64,000 bases of DNA from Paragonimus skrjabini miyazakii (GCA_014338405.1 JTDE01021457.1:1-64000); one strand, 5' to 3'; counted from the stretch's first letter, positions 26,576-40,282 are shown. A program made the numbers and translations. The notes: generated from the letters alone by a model not told the origin.

Positions 26576-29176
26576 GAAGAAAACGTTACTATTCTTCATG
26601 ATACAAGACAAGCAGAATGTGATAAGACTTGTTTAAGAATAAGTGGCGTAAGCCAAACGCTCGCGATCGAGCGTTTTGCTGATTAGTTGGATACTTAAAC
26701 TAGCCATTAGAACCAATCGGTCGTCTAATTTAACGGATGTGAGACTGCACAGTTTGCCTTCCGACTCCGTTTGGATGTTAATAAATTGTAATTTGCCCGG
26801 ATCACACTGAGTAATAGACTGGAGGACTGGAAATAAGGATCAACCACATGCAGAGAAAACTCAACTAGGTTGGGTTCAGTGAGGACCTACAGAAGGCGAT
26901 CCTAAGCTAGGCACAAACGTTTCGTGAAGGGATGTCATCGACAGTAAATATAAAGCATAGCAACTCATTCTCCTATGTTTGTGTTAGTTATAATATCATA
27001 TTTCTTCATCACTTTTCAAGAGAACACAGTTAGGGAAACCTGGACGTGAGACTTCAAAACGTTTCACCCGTTGATGCGGTAGGACTGTCTTAGTATCTGA
27101 CAGAGGGCTGTTTAAAAGGCTGCTGCAGTGATTTCAGTCTAAGCTAGTGAGCTATATTGCCTCGAGGTACGATTTGAGACCATAATAGGGTGATGTTGAA
27201 AGACCAAACGACAGAGGGTAGACAAAGAAGCTCTGTATGTTTTCGAACTTGAGACCTATGATTACTTCTCAGTACCTCTGTGTCCGATGTTGAGGATTCA
27301 TCTAGGGCTTAGGAAGATGTGCTTAGGAAACTAAAGAAGAGATAAGCTGAACACGTTTGGAAACCATTGACTTAAGCCATGTCGCAGAACGCCGGTATCT
27401 TTTTAAATTATAAGAACACTTAAAGTTATAATTTTGTGGTAATTACGAAGTACATGTGAACACAAATGAGTTGATGTTTCTATCCGGTTGCTAGTCTGTC
27501 AGTAGATAATATGCAGAGAAATTTGCCAGGCCATAAATCGTACGCATTCAAGTTTTTGACTACTCCATTAAAATACTTAGATCAGCTTGTGTGGCAAATG
27601 TCGCATACTAGTAAGGATGATTTACATGTTGTCCAGTCGCGTCACTGTCTCTTTCATGCAAAAGCAACGAAGAACGGTGATACATGCCCACTCAGAATAC
27701 CTCAATAACTATTTTCCTTAGATGCGGTGTTTTAACGTAAGTATTTAAAGTTGTTAAAAAGTAGGGACATTCTAAGGAAAATCAGTTCGCGTATATACAC
27801 AAATACGCTGGCTGCAATGGAAATCCGACAGGGGAATCAATTTTGTAAAACGAAACAAATAAAAGATGGAAGAACGTGAACTAGTGCGGGAAAGAATTTC
27901 CTCTTGGAACGGGCAGACTGTCTAACTGAACAATCTTAACCAAGAATTTATATGTGAAACATGTCTAAATAGACATAATGCGAGTTGGTCAATGTAATTA
28001 GTCTATGGATTACGTGACTGTCTCTCATATGTGCACACACCCCAACGTTGAGGGGCAATGGATTCCTAGCATGCACACAAAGTAGAATCAAAATCAAAAC
28101 TGTCAGCAAAACATCAAAAATGTCATCAAACTGATAGAAGCTATATTAAGTACCATATTGAGTTACACCTAGGCTGGGTAAGGCCCATCAGATTATTCAG
28201 GCACACACAGAAACTTGAACATATATTGCACGTTGCAAAGTTAGAAAAATGAGCGACTGACGGAACTACCGGGAATTACAGGGAGGCAAAAATGTATGTC
28301 ACATTCGCCAACAGGGTAATGATAAAGTTGTAAACACTCGTTTCTGTACCCACAAAACGTTGGCTCCCGTAGGTACAAACCACTGCGACTCGACACTACC
28401 ACCCCGTTTTGTTTGTGCCCTTCATGATGCCGTGATTGTAAATGAACTATGACCTGTATACTTTGTTTCGTTATAGTTTGGAATCCTGTTTGAACCGCCT
28501 GTGGTAAGCACCTGAAGAGCTACAGTGAAATTCGTTTGAACACAAATCACTCAACTTCGGTTCATTTGATCAAAATCCACAGAAACTTCAGAACCAAACG
28601 GACAAATTTTTAATTTTTACTTCTGTTGGGTTTTGTCAACATTATATCCAAAATGAAAATGAAAGATGTGTTTGACCTTCAAGGTCGCGCCCATCGATGG
28701 ACAAGCCGACGGATTGTCCCTTGATACTCAATGATTTAACTGAACTTTCGTATCTCGCCAGTGTTCCCTCGAATGTTCTAACTTTGACCTACACGGACAA
28801 TCTAAGTTTATTGTTATTACTTCCGAACAGTAAACAGAACAAATGTGAGAGAATATATTGTGCGTTATGTTGATTCCTATCATTAGGTCGCAACACGCTG
28901 TAACCCTTTTGGTTTTAGCTCGTTGTGGCTTAATCGATGAATTACCTAATAATGTCTAGTGTTAACCACAACCAACTCACTACTTAAATTTGATTAGTGC
29001 AAAATGCAATGCAACCAGCTAGTAAACAAATGCTAGTGCTTTCTGATACTAAACCTAACTGGTTGACCTTTCATATATTACGCCTACTATGTGGCGACGA
29101 CGGGAACGGAATGGATCAATAAACGAAAGTCCATCGTACATAAAATGCAAACAAAAAATAATAGTGTAACGCTTAC
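26576..29176. other. Intronic spacer, no recognisable feature
   Basis: Lies between the duplicated block and the glutaminase exon at 29177. Only short ORFs without motifs were seen. Confidence 0.5.
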
Positions 29177-29327
29177 ACTGCATTGTTAAATCCGAGTGTT
29201 TGTCCACCGGCCATCTGGCTAAATTTGTGTTCCACATAACGAAATCTGTCCGGTGGACTTAGATGCGGTTGTAAGATGCTGCAAATAGCCAAGGCGCCGG
29301 GATTGATGAGTGGATTATGTGGACGTT
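29177..29327 (-). CDS. GLS: Glutaminase exon with the PHNP...N-GA motif
   Basis: The 151-nt exon has acceptor CTTTTGACAG and donor GTAAGC, entering in phase 1 and leaving in phase 2. It encodes RPHNPLINPGALAICSILQP, then HLSPPDRFRYVEHKFSQMAG and GQTLGFNNA. In the family this is 'KPHNPMVNAGAI...MAGNE..GFSNA'. The Asn of NPGA is the substrate-binding Asn335 equivalent. The normally small residue after it (Ala in most animal enzymes) is Pro here, a local oddity to check against related worms. It is separated by introns of about 14.7 kb upstream and 15.5 kb downstream. The downstream intron contains the duplicated block and gap at 17575-26536. Identity is secure. Confidence 0.95.
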
Positions 29328-32281
29328 CTGTCAAAAGATATGATGAACAGCAGAGAGAATAAATTTCTCTAGCTAGTCTAGCTAGCGTTTTTTGATATGA
29401 TACTAAGTGCAAACAAAGGTGAAATGCCTCACAACACAGAGTAAACACGAAACTGTATCTAAGATTGCCACTGAAAAGGAAACCTTAAGGTTTGCTGATC
29501 AACGGAGGTTGGTATGTCGTTCGGGCTGCACACCGTCCAGGAACCTACGTGCTTCCACGGAAGTGAGGAAGATAATTTTGTGGCGATGTAGAACATGTCA
29601 TATCACGCGCAATATTCTCAAAAGAACAACGTGTCATTCTAAATTAAAGCCGGCTGTCAGCACCAGCTGGACTGTCTCATCCTGACAATAAGGATTTGTT
29701 AACGGAACATGCCTGCTGACTTCCCAGTTGGCTTTCACATAAAGACCATTCCCAGTAACTCGGGAACCATACCGGTCCTGGGGAAGTGACAACACGCCCG
29801 TGTTGTTTGTACCGGTTAACTCAAGAAAAAAACTACCTGAAGATGACGTCTAGTTTAGTCCCGCTGATTCAGAAGTCATTATTAGCATCTTAAGGAACAA
29901 AATCGCTGGTCATGATCGTTAACATCAGCACAAATGAATACAACAATGCAAAAGGAGGCAATTTTCAAGTGGTTATAACAAAATGTAATGACAAGACATA
30001 GCGTTAGCATAAGAATACAACATCCCATAGCGTTCGGAAAATATCAGGACGCAGTGTCATTCCAAGGTGATGGAACTTTCGGAGACGACCGTCAACCATA
30101 TTCTTCGTAACTACCACAAAACGAGACCAGGATCGACCCCATTACTACAGAACAAACTCAGTCTACATATCTCAGTACTTAGATTGGTTGATACTATGAG
30201 TTACTGCTCATACTGGGTCGGAACAAAACCGTATGCACATGTGATGCTTCGATCAATGAACTAGAGGTCAGCAAAGCCCCAAAATTATTTTAAAGCTATA
30301 AAGACTGAAGTTAAACTTACGGTTTGAGCACAGTTATACGTTAGTGACCATGCAAAATTGATTGGACTTGTTGAAACGTCCGTCCGAATGTGAAATCCAA
30401 GACTAGCTGATAGTAATGCGCAAACTGTACAAATCAATATGAAACATTGGGCTTCCTTCTGACCTGGCTTGCCAACAACGACACAGAAGACATGTCGCGC
30501 GTTAACTGTACTTTGTCACGAATGCAGGCTATGAAGATTTTTTTTACAATATGCAGACAGTAATCACAATTGAAACGGATGCTAATGGCTCTTACATAAG
30601 GAGGACAGTAGTTTCAGCTTAAACGCAACCCAACAGTTTATACAAGACGGCGATTATTGATTAGTATTCCTTCGCAGCGCGGGCAGTTTGGGGCCCCAAT
30701 TGCGCAGCAATATTCCTAACAAGTTGAAGTTGAGCAGATCTAATGGGTAAGATCAAATTTTGACCCGTAATTTCTGTTGTTGTCTGTTGTGATATCAGGA
30801 AAACCAACCTCTGAGACATCAATCTGTTGCGTGCACGGTTCCTAATAGGCCCGATGATGACCGTATACCAATTAGCATAAAGCGCAACATACACTGTCTT
30901 AACTTACACTCAATCTGCGGTCGAATTGCTTATGCTACCTTCAACTTCAACTGTTGATCAAAATGTGCACAATCGTGTCTTACCGAAATGCTATTCCTCA
31001 CGTAATGCATTAAGTCACTTTTAGTTGGGGTGTCATCTACAACAGCAGAACGGTTCAGTGCCGACGACGAAGAATGACTAGATCTACGCTCCAGTGGCTG
31101 ATGATCTCAGTAATCAACATACATGTTTGTAATAACGCGAAACGCAAAACACGTTTACTGTACGCGACAGCATTTGGAAACAGAAACCAATAGCCTATTC
31201 ACTTTGTCTGCGGCTTAGAATAGCCAATTGCTATCAGTTGAGTTATCTGTCTAGGGTGAGATCATTTAAGTGAACCCCATTTCATCGCTCAGATCACCAG
31301 GAGAAATTCGAAATTATCATTGCCTTGGTAAAAATCTTTTTTCTTTCTCACATAAATTCACAGTTTTAAACAAAGACTAGTAAACGTTGGTGCATTTGCT
31401 ATTCGAACATTTCGATAAATCAGTCAGCAAGCCACTCGGTCAAGCCGCCACCGGTATCTGAATTTGAACGTAAACAATATCCGCAAAAACGGTCTTTACA
31501 ACTTGCAAGTCGAACTCATTTTTGAAAAATGTTATAGGTTGTCGGTTCATTATTAGCCTTAGGTGAAGAAGCAGGCTGGTCAGGTTGCGTAATACTAAAT
31601 CACCGTTATATGAACCTAGAACCGGTGTTTGCCTTGTATGAGTGTGAAATTGTCAGGAAATCACCTGCATTTGTGCCATTTGTAATAAACAACCTAACGG
31701 TCGAACAGTCTACGCATTTTGCGCAAAATTCCCAAGTAAACGCGCAGTTACACCTCAACCAAGCTTATGCAGCTCAACTTTCCCGTCAAGATTTGGCCAG
31801 TCTCTAACGACTAATTTATCTTCCCACCTGGACATTGTTTACACCTGAGCAGAGTGAAAGGCAAAGCAAAAACAATTATCAAACTCATCTCGAACAAATC
31901 TCTTGCTACAGTCGTAGTGCAATCACCTCTTATCGACCGGTTGACAGAATGCACCGGTAATCCGCTCATGGTCTTTAGATGAGCATTTTTCAGATCTGCC
32001 AGATCTGATCTCAACCCATTTTCCCAACGGGATTCAGATCCGGTTATCATTCAAACAAGGGTTAATATTTCAGTGGCGTTTTTGAAGATACCAACTAATT
32101 CAGCAGGATGAGGGTATACAAGTCCACGGAGTCTGCATCATGGGTTATTATAAACCGAGTGTCTAATGATGACGCTCGCCGCTCTACTCACCTGTTTATC
32201 TACACTGATATATGTCCTAGGTGTACAAGCATATTGATGAGAATTTTCATAACCAGCGAGCTAACACAGTAAGGTTCAATT
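29328..32281. other. Intronic spacer, no recognisable feature
   Basis: Part of the roughly 14.7-kb intron between exons 29327 and 43989. Small ORFs occur (for example 30661-30894 minus) but none is recognisable. Confidence 0.5.
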
Positions 32282-33513
32282 CATCATCTCAGACTTCTTA
32301 TCACCATCATCCTCATCACCATAATAACCATGAACCTTACCAGAAAGGTACCATGACTCGAGTCGATGCTCATCTCAACAGCGACGGGGAGTATCCCAGA
32401 AGACAACATTGTCAGAAACGTTGAAACTCAATAAAAGAAAATCAAGCGGAAGAGTTAGAAAAGGTATGAGTGCAGATAGGACATTGGCAATGACATACCA
32501 CCATCTCGGATAGTTTTTATAACCAACAATTTGAGTGATCACGAGGACACGAACCAGGCAAGTGACACATAACCACTTCACACAGTAGAACAGTCAGGGC
32601 CTTCATATCTAGCGACCACGTTGTTGCTTTACAACCATGAGGTTTCATCCAATTTTTCGTGGTTTCAGTACATAATGCCAGGTACGGTAAACGCTCAGCT
32701 GGCACGCGGCGCAGTACGTGACTCAACCATCACAGGCGGTGCAACGTGATTAAGTGATTAATTGATCACGCATCCCTAACGCTCCGGAATACGCGAAGGC
32801 AAACTGTCATGTTACTCACGCCATCAGTCCACTTAATGTGGCACAACTGGTGGAAACAACGATCGTCAAACACAACAAGTCTGCTTATATCTTCGTTGCA
32901 AACATGTCATGTTCCGGAAACAGAGCAAAACAGAACGCACACAATCCTCATATATCTTTCTGTTTAACGAAAATCGAACTTCTTTTCGACGCCACAGATG
33001 ACGCAGGTTGACACAAGGCAACTCGTCCCTTTGCTATCCTCATCGACACCTCATCACCAATATTATAAGCTGATGAGATAGTGCTACCAACCATGTGAAA
33101 CTGTCTACAGTCTCAAGTAAATTACCTATAACAGAGAAAGTAGCAGTGAAAATGACTCCGTCTTCAAGCAACACTGTACACTTTGAAGGTATGAAGCGCA
33201 TTCCAGACAAAATAGACAGGCCACTTACCTTGTTCAACATGACCCGCATGTCTTCGACAGAGCAGCTAAGTAAAACAATGTCATACACCTACTCCATGTC
33301 GGTCAACCTATCGTCCGGAACAAGCTCAGCACCAAGATCACCAGATTCCTCGAACGCACCGTTCACAATGTCGTCCATGACAAAAATGAACAGCAAGGGG
33401 CAGAACGGACACCATCGACGAACACCACTAAAAGTGACGAACGTCCGAGACAGTTGTCTATAAACCATCTCTCCCCTTGAAGAGTGGGCACACAGTGATT
33501 TAAACAAATTCCT
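32282..33513 (-). pseudogene. 5'-truncated RTE-like LINE remnant
   Basis: On the minus strand from 33507, reverse transcriptase motif B appears as RRWCPFCPLLFIFVMDD. It is followed by LVPDDRLTDME, YDIVLL (motif C degraded) and FIPSKCTVLLEDGV with VDSFTWL (33288-33040). The 3' coding end appears at 32726-32517 (MSHVLRRVPAERLPYLAL, MKPHGCKATTWSLDMKAL). It ends in ATC-rich repeats at 32282-32330 next to GGTACCATGACTCGAG. The order matches the other RTE-like copies. Several frame breaks make it dead. It lies in the same orientation as the host gene, inside an intron. Confidence 0.8.
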
Positions 33514-33679
33514 CTAGCTACACTGTACTGGTTAATAACAAGATGTATCCATAACCAACACTTCTATGCATAATTAATCTGTCCACTGTTTAACCAACAA
33601 TAACAATTTGTTGTAATGCAGGCTACCCACACGCGAATGACTGAAGCACTGAGAAGTAGGAACGGATTTGGCTGGAACA

Positions 33680-33990
33680 GACTGAAAATTACTCACATTT
33701 GACGACATCTTCGTAGCCATAAACGTTTTAGTCTACCTCTTACTGAAATAAGAACTACACCCTAGTTTCACTCCTTTTATAGCTTGTCATTAGTGCATTT
33801 TTTCGACACAACCAGGGCTTAAAAAATATAACATTCTCGTGAAGTGACTGTGTTGATGACTACGCCGCTGACTTCACCCTGAGAGAAAGTTGAGGGTAAC
33901 TGTTATTTCCGAAAGGCACTGACTAAAAGATCCATATGAACGTGAAGAGTGCGACCAACTGTGAGTGATGTCTAATTTATATTCCACTAA
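33680..33990 (-). mobile_element. Diverged SINE copy with inverted tail arms
   Basis: On the minus strand, GGTGAAGTCAGCGGCGTAG (33885-33867) matches the family head GTGAGGTCAGTGGCGCAG. Downstream, CATTAGTGCATT and CTAGTTTCACTC on the plus strand correspond to the body seen at 37.8-37.9 kb. Both ends carry the tail motif in opposite orientation: TTACTCACATTTGACGAC near 33690 and GACCAACTGTGAGTGATGTC near 33952. It is much more diverged than the 37.7-kb copy, with about 90 bp between the inverted tail and the head. Confidence 0.5.
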
Positions 33991-36900
33991 CTCGATAGCA
34001 CAGACAGCCTAGAAAATCGACTAATGAAGGCAAGAAAACGGAAGGAAAAGAAGCACGAGAATATGACCAAGCTGTGGAAGGAAACTAAAACTGGTGTGAA
34101 GAAGTGGAGCATCTGTACGGAATCACCCTGACCTCTATCGGCTTAACCGTGTGGATAGTCAGATGATAATACGGTCAAGAACTATGGAGACTTTGAATAT
34201 TCCATAGAGGAAATTTGATAAGCGCCAACGGCGGTCAACCTCGTGATCATCCAATTCGCTACTAAGAAACGTGATTTGACTAGCCTGTGAACCAAAGTAG
34301 TTGGTGTGCTCGTAACAGCACTAGGGTCACTTTTTTTGGCTAGCCTTAATTTGTGAGCTCCGCCGTTGTTTCTTCTGATGGAATATTTTTTCTAGAATAT
34401 TCATTGTCACTGTCACGGTGAGCGATGGCTCCATCCACAGTACCGGTTGGTCAGATTTACGAGTGTCCACCATTGGAGAAAGGTTTTCAGACGTGCTGCT
34501 GCCATGACATCTCCTATAACTGTCATCATACACCGTCAAGAATTGCGAATGCAGGAATTCCGCTAATACAAACAGTTATTGCGTTTTTAAAAATTGTCTT
34601 CATCAATAAATGTACAGATCGCTCAACTTCCAGACTGCATCAATAACCAGTTGAGGTAATGAAAACGGACTTGCAAACGTGAACAGTCAACTTGGCCCAA
34701 CCTACTATCCACGCATGACCCACTTGCAAAGATCAAATTCCGTGAAGTTGCTCGTCAACTCACTGATCGATCACGTGAAACCAAGGAACATTGGTGGAAA
34801 AAACAAGGTAAACTGACGCAGGGCAGCACTGAAAAGGGATTGCACACGGAGTTCTGTGATTCACCTGAATTCAATTTTCAATCTGTCTGTACAGTCTACA
34901 TAGGTAGTGGTAGACACGACTTTCCGTGTACACAACCTGTACAAACAGCTAAAGACAGATAGTTAAAGCCAAGGTCATCAACAGCCGTGGTACCAGTACT
35001 TTGTTCAACTATGCTTTTTACGCTGTAATGTAGTTAACAGACCATAGAAGGACGTGACCTTAAACCAGACCGCCTCAAGGGACATAATTCTGGAAAACTT
35101 CGCACAGTTTAATGAGCAACAGTCCTGCTCTTTCGAATTTAAGCGCACGGTAAGCAAATGATCCACTAGCGACGCAGATGGTGGTGACATGATTGTGTGG
35201 CGCTGTGACATATGCACCCGTAAATGTGCCGGCCGTCTCGAAATAGGCATCTACAACGAACCGCCAACAAAGAGACGGTGAGTGCATTAGGCGCAGTTAA
35301 GCCAACCTGTAATAGGATAAGCCACACGTTATTTCGTCAAGAATGTGGGCCATCAGATGTTATTACGTATTTCTCGGAATTTCAGTGTAAACTATCTTAA
35401 GGGTTCTGCTTCACGGCAAAGTTAACATTTAATTTCATTCTAACTTCTCACATGGATAAAATGCGCTAATGTGTACTTTAATACTCCAACTCCTAAACCT
35501 CCCTCTCTTGTTTTTTCCTTACCCTCATACTGACAACTTATCTTTGTCTTCATAACTTACATCTGAACACTGAAGAGTGGCTTTATTTTCTGTATACAAG
35601 TAGTAAGGTTCACATGCTTACTATAATCTGAAATCAAACCCGCCAGTATGGGCGGGCTGGACCACAAATATCTCCACTCACACGTTCTTCGATTTTATTG
35701 TCTCTAGTTTACATTATGTATGGGCTGTGTGAGTGAAATGACAAATGGCGCAGGGCAAGCCACTTATAGTGACCAACGTTCGCACGATCCGTTGTCTTCG
35801 GTTACAGTGACAGGTTTATCCGAATTTGAATGCTGCAAACCACCGTTGTCTTGGAGAGCACTGCAGAATGAAACTCTGAATCCAGAACTGCAAAACACGT
35901 CGCGATAACTAGCACAGTTCGAACACATTAGACACAAGAACGCATCGATCATCCGACTGCTTCGGTATATGAATAAACAATGAATAAAACAAATGCAGAT
36001 ATCAAGTGAGGCACCTATAGAACATACAATGATCGATACCAAATGTGATAACCCAACAGATCATGCAAGTCTATCCAACGCTCAATTAGTCTACGCCGGA
36101 TGCGATTCGTCTAGACATACGAGAAGAAAAAAATAATAAAAATGTTAAACATATTTTGGTACTATTTATCACAAGTAATCTAAACGAAAACAGTCCTAAA
36201 TTAACCAACCTGCACATAAATGAGCTGAACCTTCACAAAAGATCAACATATTTGAAGATTTCAAGTATTGCATGAAGGCCTTCATCTGGAACAAAACCGA
36301 GTATCAATACTCTTCCATAGAAATAACGTAGCCAACCGATGGCTCGTGAGGGCTAGGGGAACAGATCTCTAAAATTATCTCCCTGGAGAGTTCTCTGAAG
36401 AAACTCACTGAAAGCAATCTATTCTGGGAAATGGTACCTCATGAGCTGGAGTACAACTCATATGACGGACCAACAGTGTGTGAAACTTCAACAGAATGTT
36501 TATTTCATTGTTTTGAAAATTTCGATGTATGGTCGTCTGTGCCGTGTTCCTTTTTATTTGGACATAATGAAGACAACAGTACATTTCGCAAATAGTTCCC
36601 AAGAAGTTCATACAGTTTTCAAGGCAGAGCATCCGTGTACTGTATTGCTGCTGACAGAGGAACAGACTGGAGCCACTCGTACAGCAGCACATTTGTGTCA
36701 TGGAATGCAGACAATTTCTGACTAGCTCTGGCCTTCATCCAACCGCATAACCTCTGTTCCGGAGTACTTAAATTTCGCCCCTCGTTTTTCAAGGCATCTT
36801 ATACCTGTGACTTTCTGACAGTAAAGTGATGAGCAAGCTCCCCAATGGTTAGACAACTGCACCCGTTTTGAAAATTCTGACACTCACTTTGGGTATTGGA

Positions 36901-37705
36901 AATGTATTATGAAGTCTCCCGTCTATAGTAACGTCGTTTCGTGTGTCAACTGCAGTACTTACGATGCACCTAAGGTACATGAACAGTCTAAGCGGTTCAG
37001 TCCAGAGGTCACAATAGCGTATCGCTTGGATAATCTGTTAAGAGCACTGATAATGAGTCAGACAGGATTCAAGGAATGCATTAAGTTAACCAAAAGAAGT
37101 CAAAGGGACGCAAACACACCGGCCGCCGGCAAATCAAAAGAATGGAAGGTAAATGCTGTCCGCGACCCACCGCAGATGTGCAGATCGAAAAGTAAAAGAG
37201 TAACAGAAAGGAACAGTTAGTCATGCAAGACTGATGATAAAATGTCATCAGCGAAGTGGATCAATCACGGTTATCTCCAGAATGATCGAATCTAACGGTT
37301 CGTAAGTAGTGGACTCTAGATTTCGGAGAATGAAATCTTCACGATAAAGGGGTTGTTTCTCTAGAGGGGAAATAAGACAACATCAAACCAAAAATACGGT
37401 TTGTGTTCTGACGCGCAGGTGGTTTCCATAGGGCCCCAGACGCATGTAGAAGCCCCAAGGAACAGAATACAAGTGGTATCGCTTGTTGAAGGATAACTAT
37501 TTGTGGACCTTATTACATAACGGAAGGTAACTTTCTCATTCATGAATATTGTTTGTGAGCAATCAACGTCAGTAATACCAAACCTTGATACAGAAGAGAG
37601 ATAAAAAGGAGTGCGGATCTGAATTTTGGTTTCCCCTGGCACCACACAATATCGGGTAAACTTTACCGTCAATCTGATTAAATTGTCAGCGAACCAACTT
37701 AAGAC
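33991..37705. other. Intronic spacer, no recognisable feature
   Basis: Several ORFs of 60-103 codons occur on both strands, including 36405-36725 on both strands and 37361-37672 minus. None shows a recognisable domain or paired splice sites. I see no gene here. Confidence 0.45.
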
Positions 37706-38142
37706 TTCCTAGAAAGATCGAAATCTCCGATCTCATTAAACCCGCTAGGGAACATTTTAGATTACTGAGTAGTCGGGAATTTTGTTTATTTCAATTTGAA
37801 CATCACCCACAATTGATCGAAGCTGTCGCATTCCCATAGACTTTCCAGTCGGCTCATTTCGAAAAGAAGCACTAGACTCGAGTTTCGCTCTCATTAGAGC
37901 TCGTCAGTAGTGCATATCATCGCCACTGCCGAGACTAGAACCACGGCCACGCTGTTCATGAGGCAACCGTGTTTACCACTGCGCCACTGACTTCACAATA
38001 GGCACGAGAATGCGAAAGCTGCGATCAGTTGTGGGTGATGTTCAACTTGAAATAAACCAAATCCCCGACTGTTCATCAGTAATCTAAAATGTCGCCTAGC
38101 AGATTTAATGAGATCGGAAATTTCGACCTGTCTAGGAAGTCC
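37706..38142 (-). mobile_element. SINE flanked by about 130-bp inverted arms (foldback SINE)
   Basis: The 437-bp unit has ends ACTTCCTAGA and TCTAGGAAGT. The left arm (37706-37836) and right arm (38008-38142) are near-identical inverted repeats sharing CCGATCTCATTAAA, ACATTTTAGATTACTGA and GAACATCACCCACAA. Between them on the minus strand is the tRNA-like head, with box A-like GGCGCAGTGGTAAACACGG, a box B-like GTGGTTCTAGTCTCGG, and the SINE body. The linker CGTGCCTATTGTGAAGTCA joins the inverted arm to the head and also occurs near 9597 and 38265. A plus-oriented relative follows at 38275. Confidence 0.7.
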
Positions 38143-38274
38143 TAATCGCGGGGTTATTGATTGGAGTTAACAGACAGTAACTGTGCCTCCTATCGAGACG
38201 ATCGGGCAACCTGATCATTACTCACAAGCGAAAGTGGTTGAGTGTTCACATATGATAATCCGGCCGTGCTTAAT

Positions 38275-38488
38275 GTGAGGTCAGTGGCGCAGTGGTAAAC
38301 ACGGTTGCCTCATGAACAGCGTGGCCGTGGTTCTAGTCTCGGCGGTGGCAAGGATATGCACTACTGACGAGCTCTAATGAGAGCGAAACTCGAGTCTAGT
38401 GCTTCTTTTCGAAATGAGCCGACTGGAAAGTCTATGGGAATGCGACAACTGCGATCAATTGTGGGTGATGTTCAACTTGAAATAAGCC
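38275..38488 (+). mobile_element. tRNA-derived SINE, full head-to-tail copy
   Basis: The copy starts GTGAGGTCAGTGGCGCAGTG and has a box B-like GTGGTTCTAGTCTCGG about 50 bp in. The body contains GAGAGCGAAACTCGAGTC and the tail is GGGTGATGTTCAACTTGAAA. The body is nearly identical to the reverse complement of 37837-38000. No inverted arm precedes this copy beyond the linker CGTGCTTAATGTGAGG. The box pair implies RNA polymerase III transcription as in tRNA-derived SINEs. The partner reverse transcriptase is unknown. Confidence 0.75.
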
Positions 38489-40282
38489 AATTTAAGTTCG
38501 CCACAGGGCATTTTAATTTAAGAGTTGGGATTGACACTTAAATGGAGTTAACTAAATGAATGCCCAGTAGAGATTGACAGGAACTTTCCTGAATGATGTG
38601 GACCGCGGTCATCGGCAGAGGTATTCAACAGATTGACGCAATAAAGTAAGAAGGTGGCGTAGAATTTGACTCGACTGGCGAAGAACTTAATCCACAGGTG
38701 TGGTATTCGTGTGAGATCTGAACAGGCGTGAGCAGTCAGTGGTCACAGAAGTGCTTGTGGAAGTAGAGAAGAGTGTTACGTAGTCTAACTGCAAGTGGCC
38801 TGGCAGTCATCGAGACGCGCTAGTGAGTTGCGTTAGGTTAACGGATAACAACATTTGTCAGCACTCGCTCGTAAGCAAGTGATTGGTGTCATTGTCGCGC
38901 CATAATTCATTTACAACACAATACAAAAACTTTGAGTTGCTTACCCATTAGGTCTACGCTGGAATAAAAGCACTTATGATGAGCGTTCATTAAAACCATG
39001 CGGTGTAATGGTTTGATCTGCCGCTCATAGCAACAATAGAAAAAACGCCCGATGAAATTTTAGCGACGGGATAATCCGGGTCTCAATAAGGGTTAAAGAC
39101 GTCATTATATAACTGGCTCACTGTTTTATCAAACCCTGTGACCACGGTGATTCATGCCCGCTGAGGTAAACGGATGGACAGCATACGTGGTTGAATGGCA
39201 GTATTTCATGGTGCATATCCTCTAAGATGTAACTATCACCCTGACAATGTTGATGGACTTCTCGCGCAGTATTCGATAAGGTAAGTAACCCTTTGGTGTG
39301 CAATTATGTTCCAGCATGACATCACTCCCACATAGTGGCACAACGGTGTGCTTCCCGTGGTTAGATTGTATAAATAGATATTCCGGAATGTTTAGTCTTT
39401 CATTCCTGTTTCTCGTTCATAACCTTGGAGAACCATTTCGCTGCCACACCACACAGTAGTTCAAACTGATATCCCATCGTGTATGATTCAATAATTAACA
39501 GCTTAAAAAAAAGAGCAGACACAGTCTTCTATGCACTACATTGACTAGCGCTTAAAATCTCCATCGCATCTTGTCTTCTGTCACCATGGCCTGAACCAAC
39601 CCGAGGCGGACAGGACATACAAATTTTTCCTACGTTTTTATGTACGAGAAACTACATTTTGCTAGTTGCCAGTGACTCAAAAATATCATGTTTCGGTATA
39701 GCCAAGTGCCTGGAAGCATCGATAAACGAGCAGGATTCACAATTAGCTAGACAAAAGAAAATATATAGTAGTTTCAGAAATATGATCAAACAAATTGGGA
39801 CGCAAAGACGTCTGAACATTCATTAAACTCGCCCTGATAAGATTAATTAGCTTTAATGCACTAGAACAGTGAAGAAATTTTTTTGAAAACCTGGAGTTGC
39901 TTCTAGAAATTGGTTAATGATCAATCGATACACCACTCCAACATCTCCTGAACTCAAGTAACTACTTAAACCAAAACAGCTACACTGAGATAGCCTTCAA
40001 GATTGATAATCCAAGAATACATATTCACCCAGTACGGTTTTTGTGCCCTGGAAAGTATTAATGAGGAAGTAGAGCACATTCCCCTAGAAATATCAACAGC
40101 AAAATTGGGCACAGAAACCTCCTCTATTCGGCGTTCTCAAAAAGGAACGTGGTAGGAGTTTTGCCTTTGTTAGTCTGACTCTGTTGAGCAGCTCGTTGAT
40201 TCAGTTGGTTAAGAACTCAAGGATAAAACTAAATCAAGGGGTAAGCAAGAACACGACAATCCGACTAAATGGAAAGGTACCG
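38489..40282. other. Intronic spacer, no recognisable feature
   Basis: No motif-bearing ORF, RNA gene or clear repeat was recognised. Confidence 0.5.
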
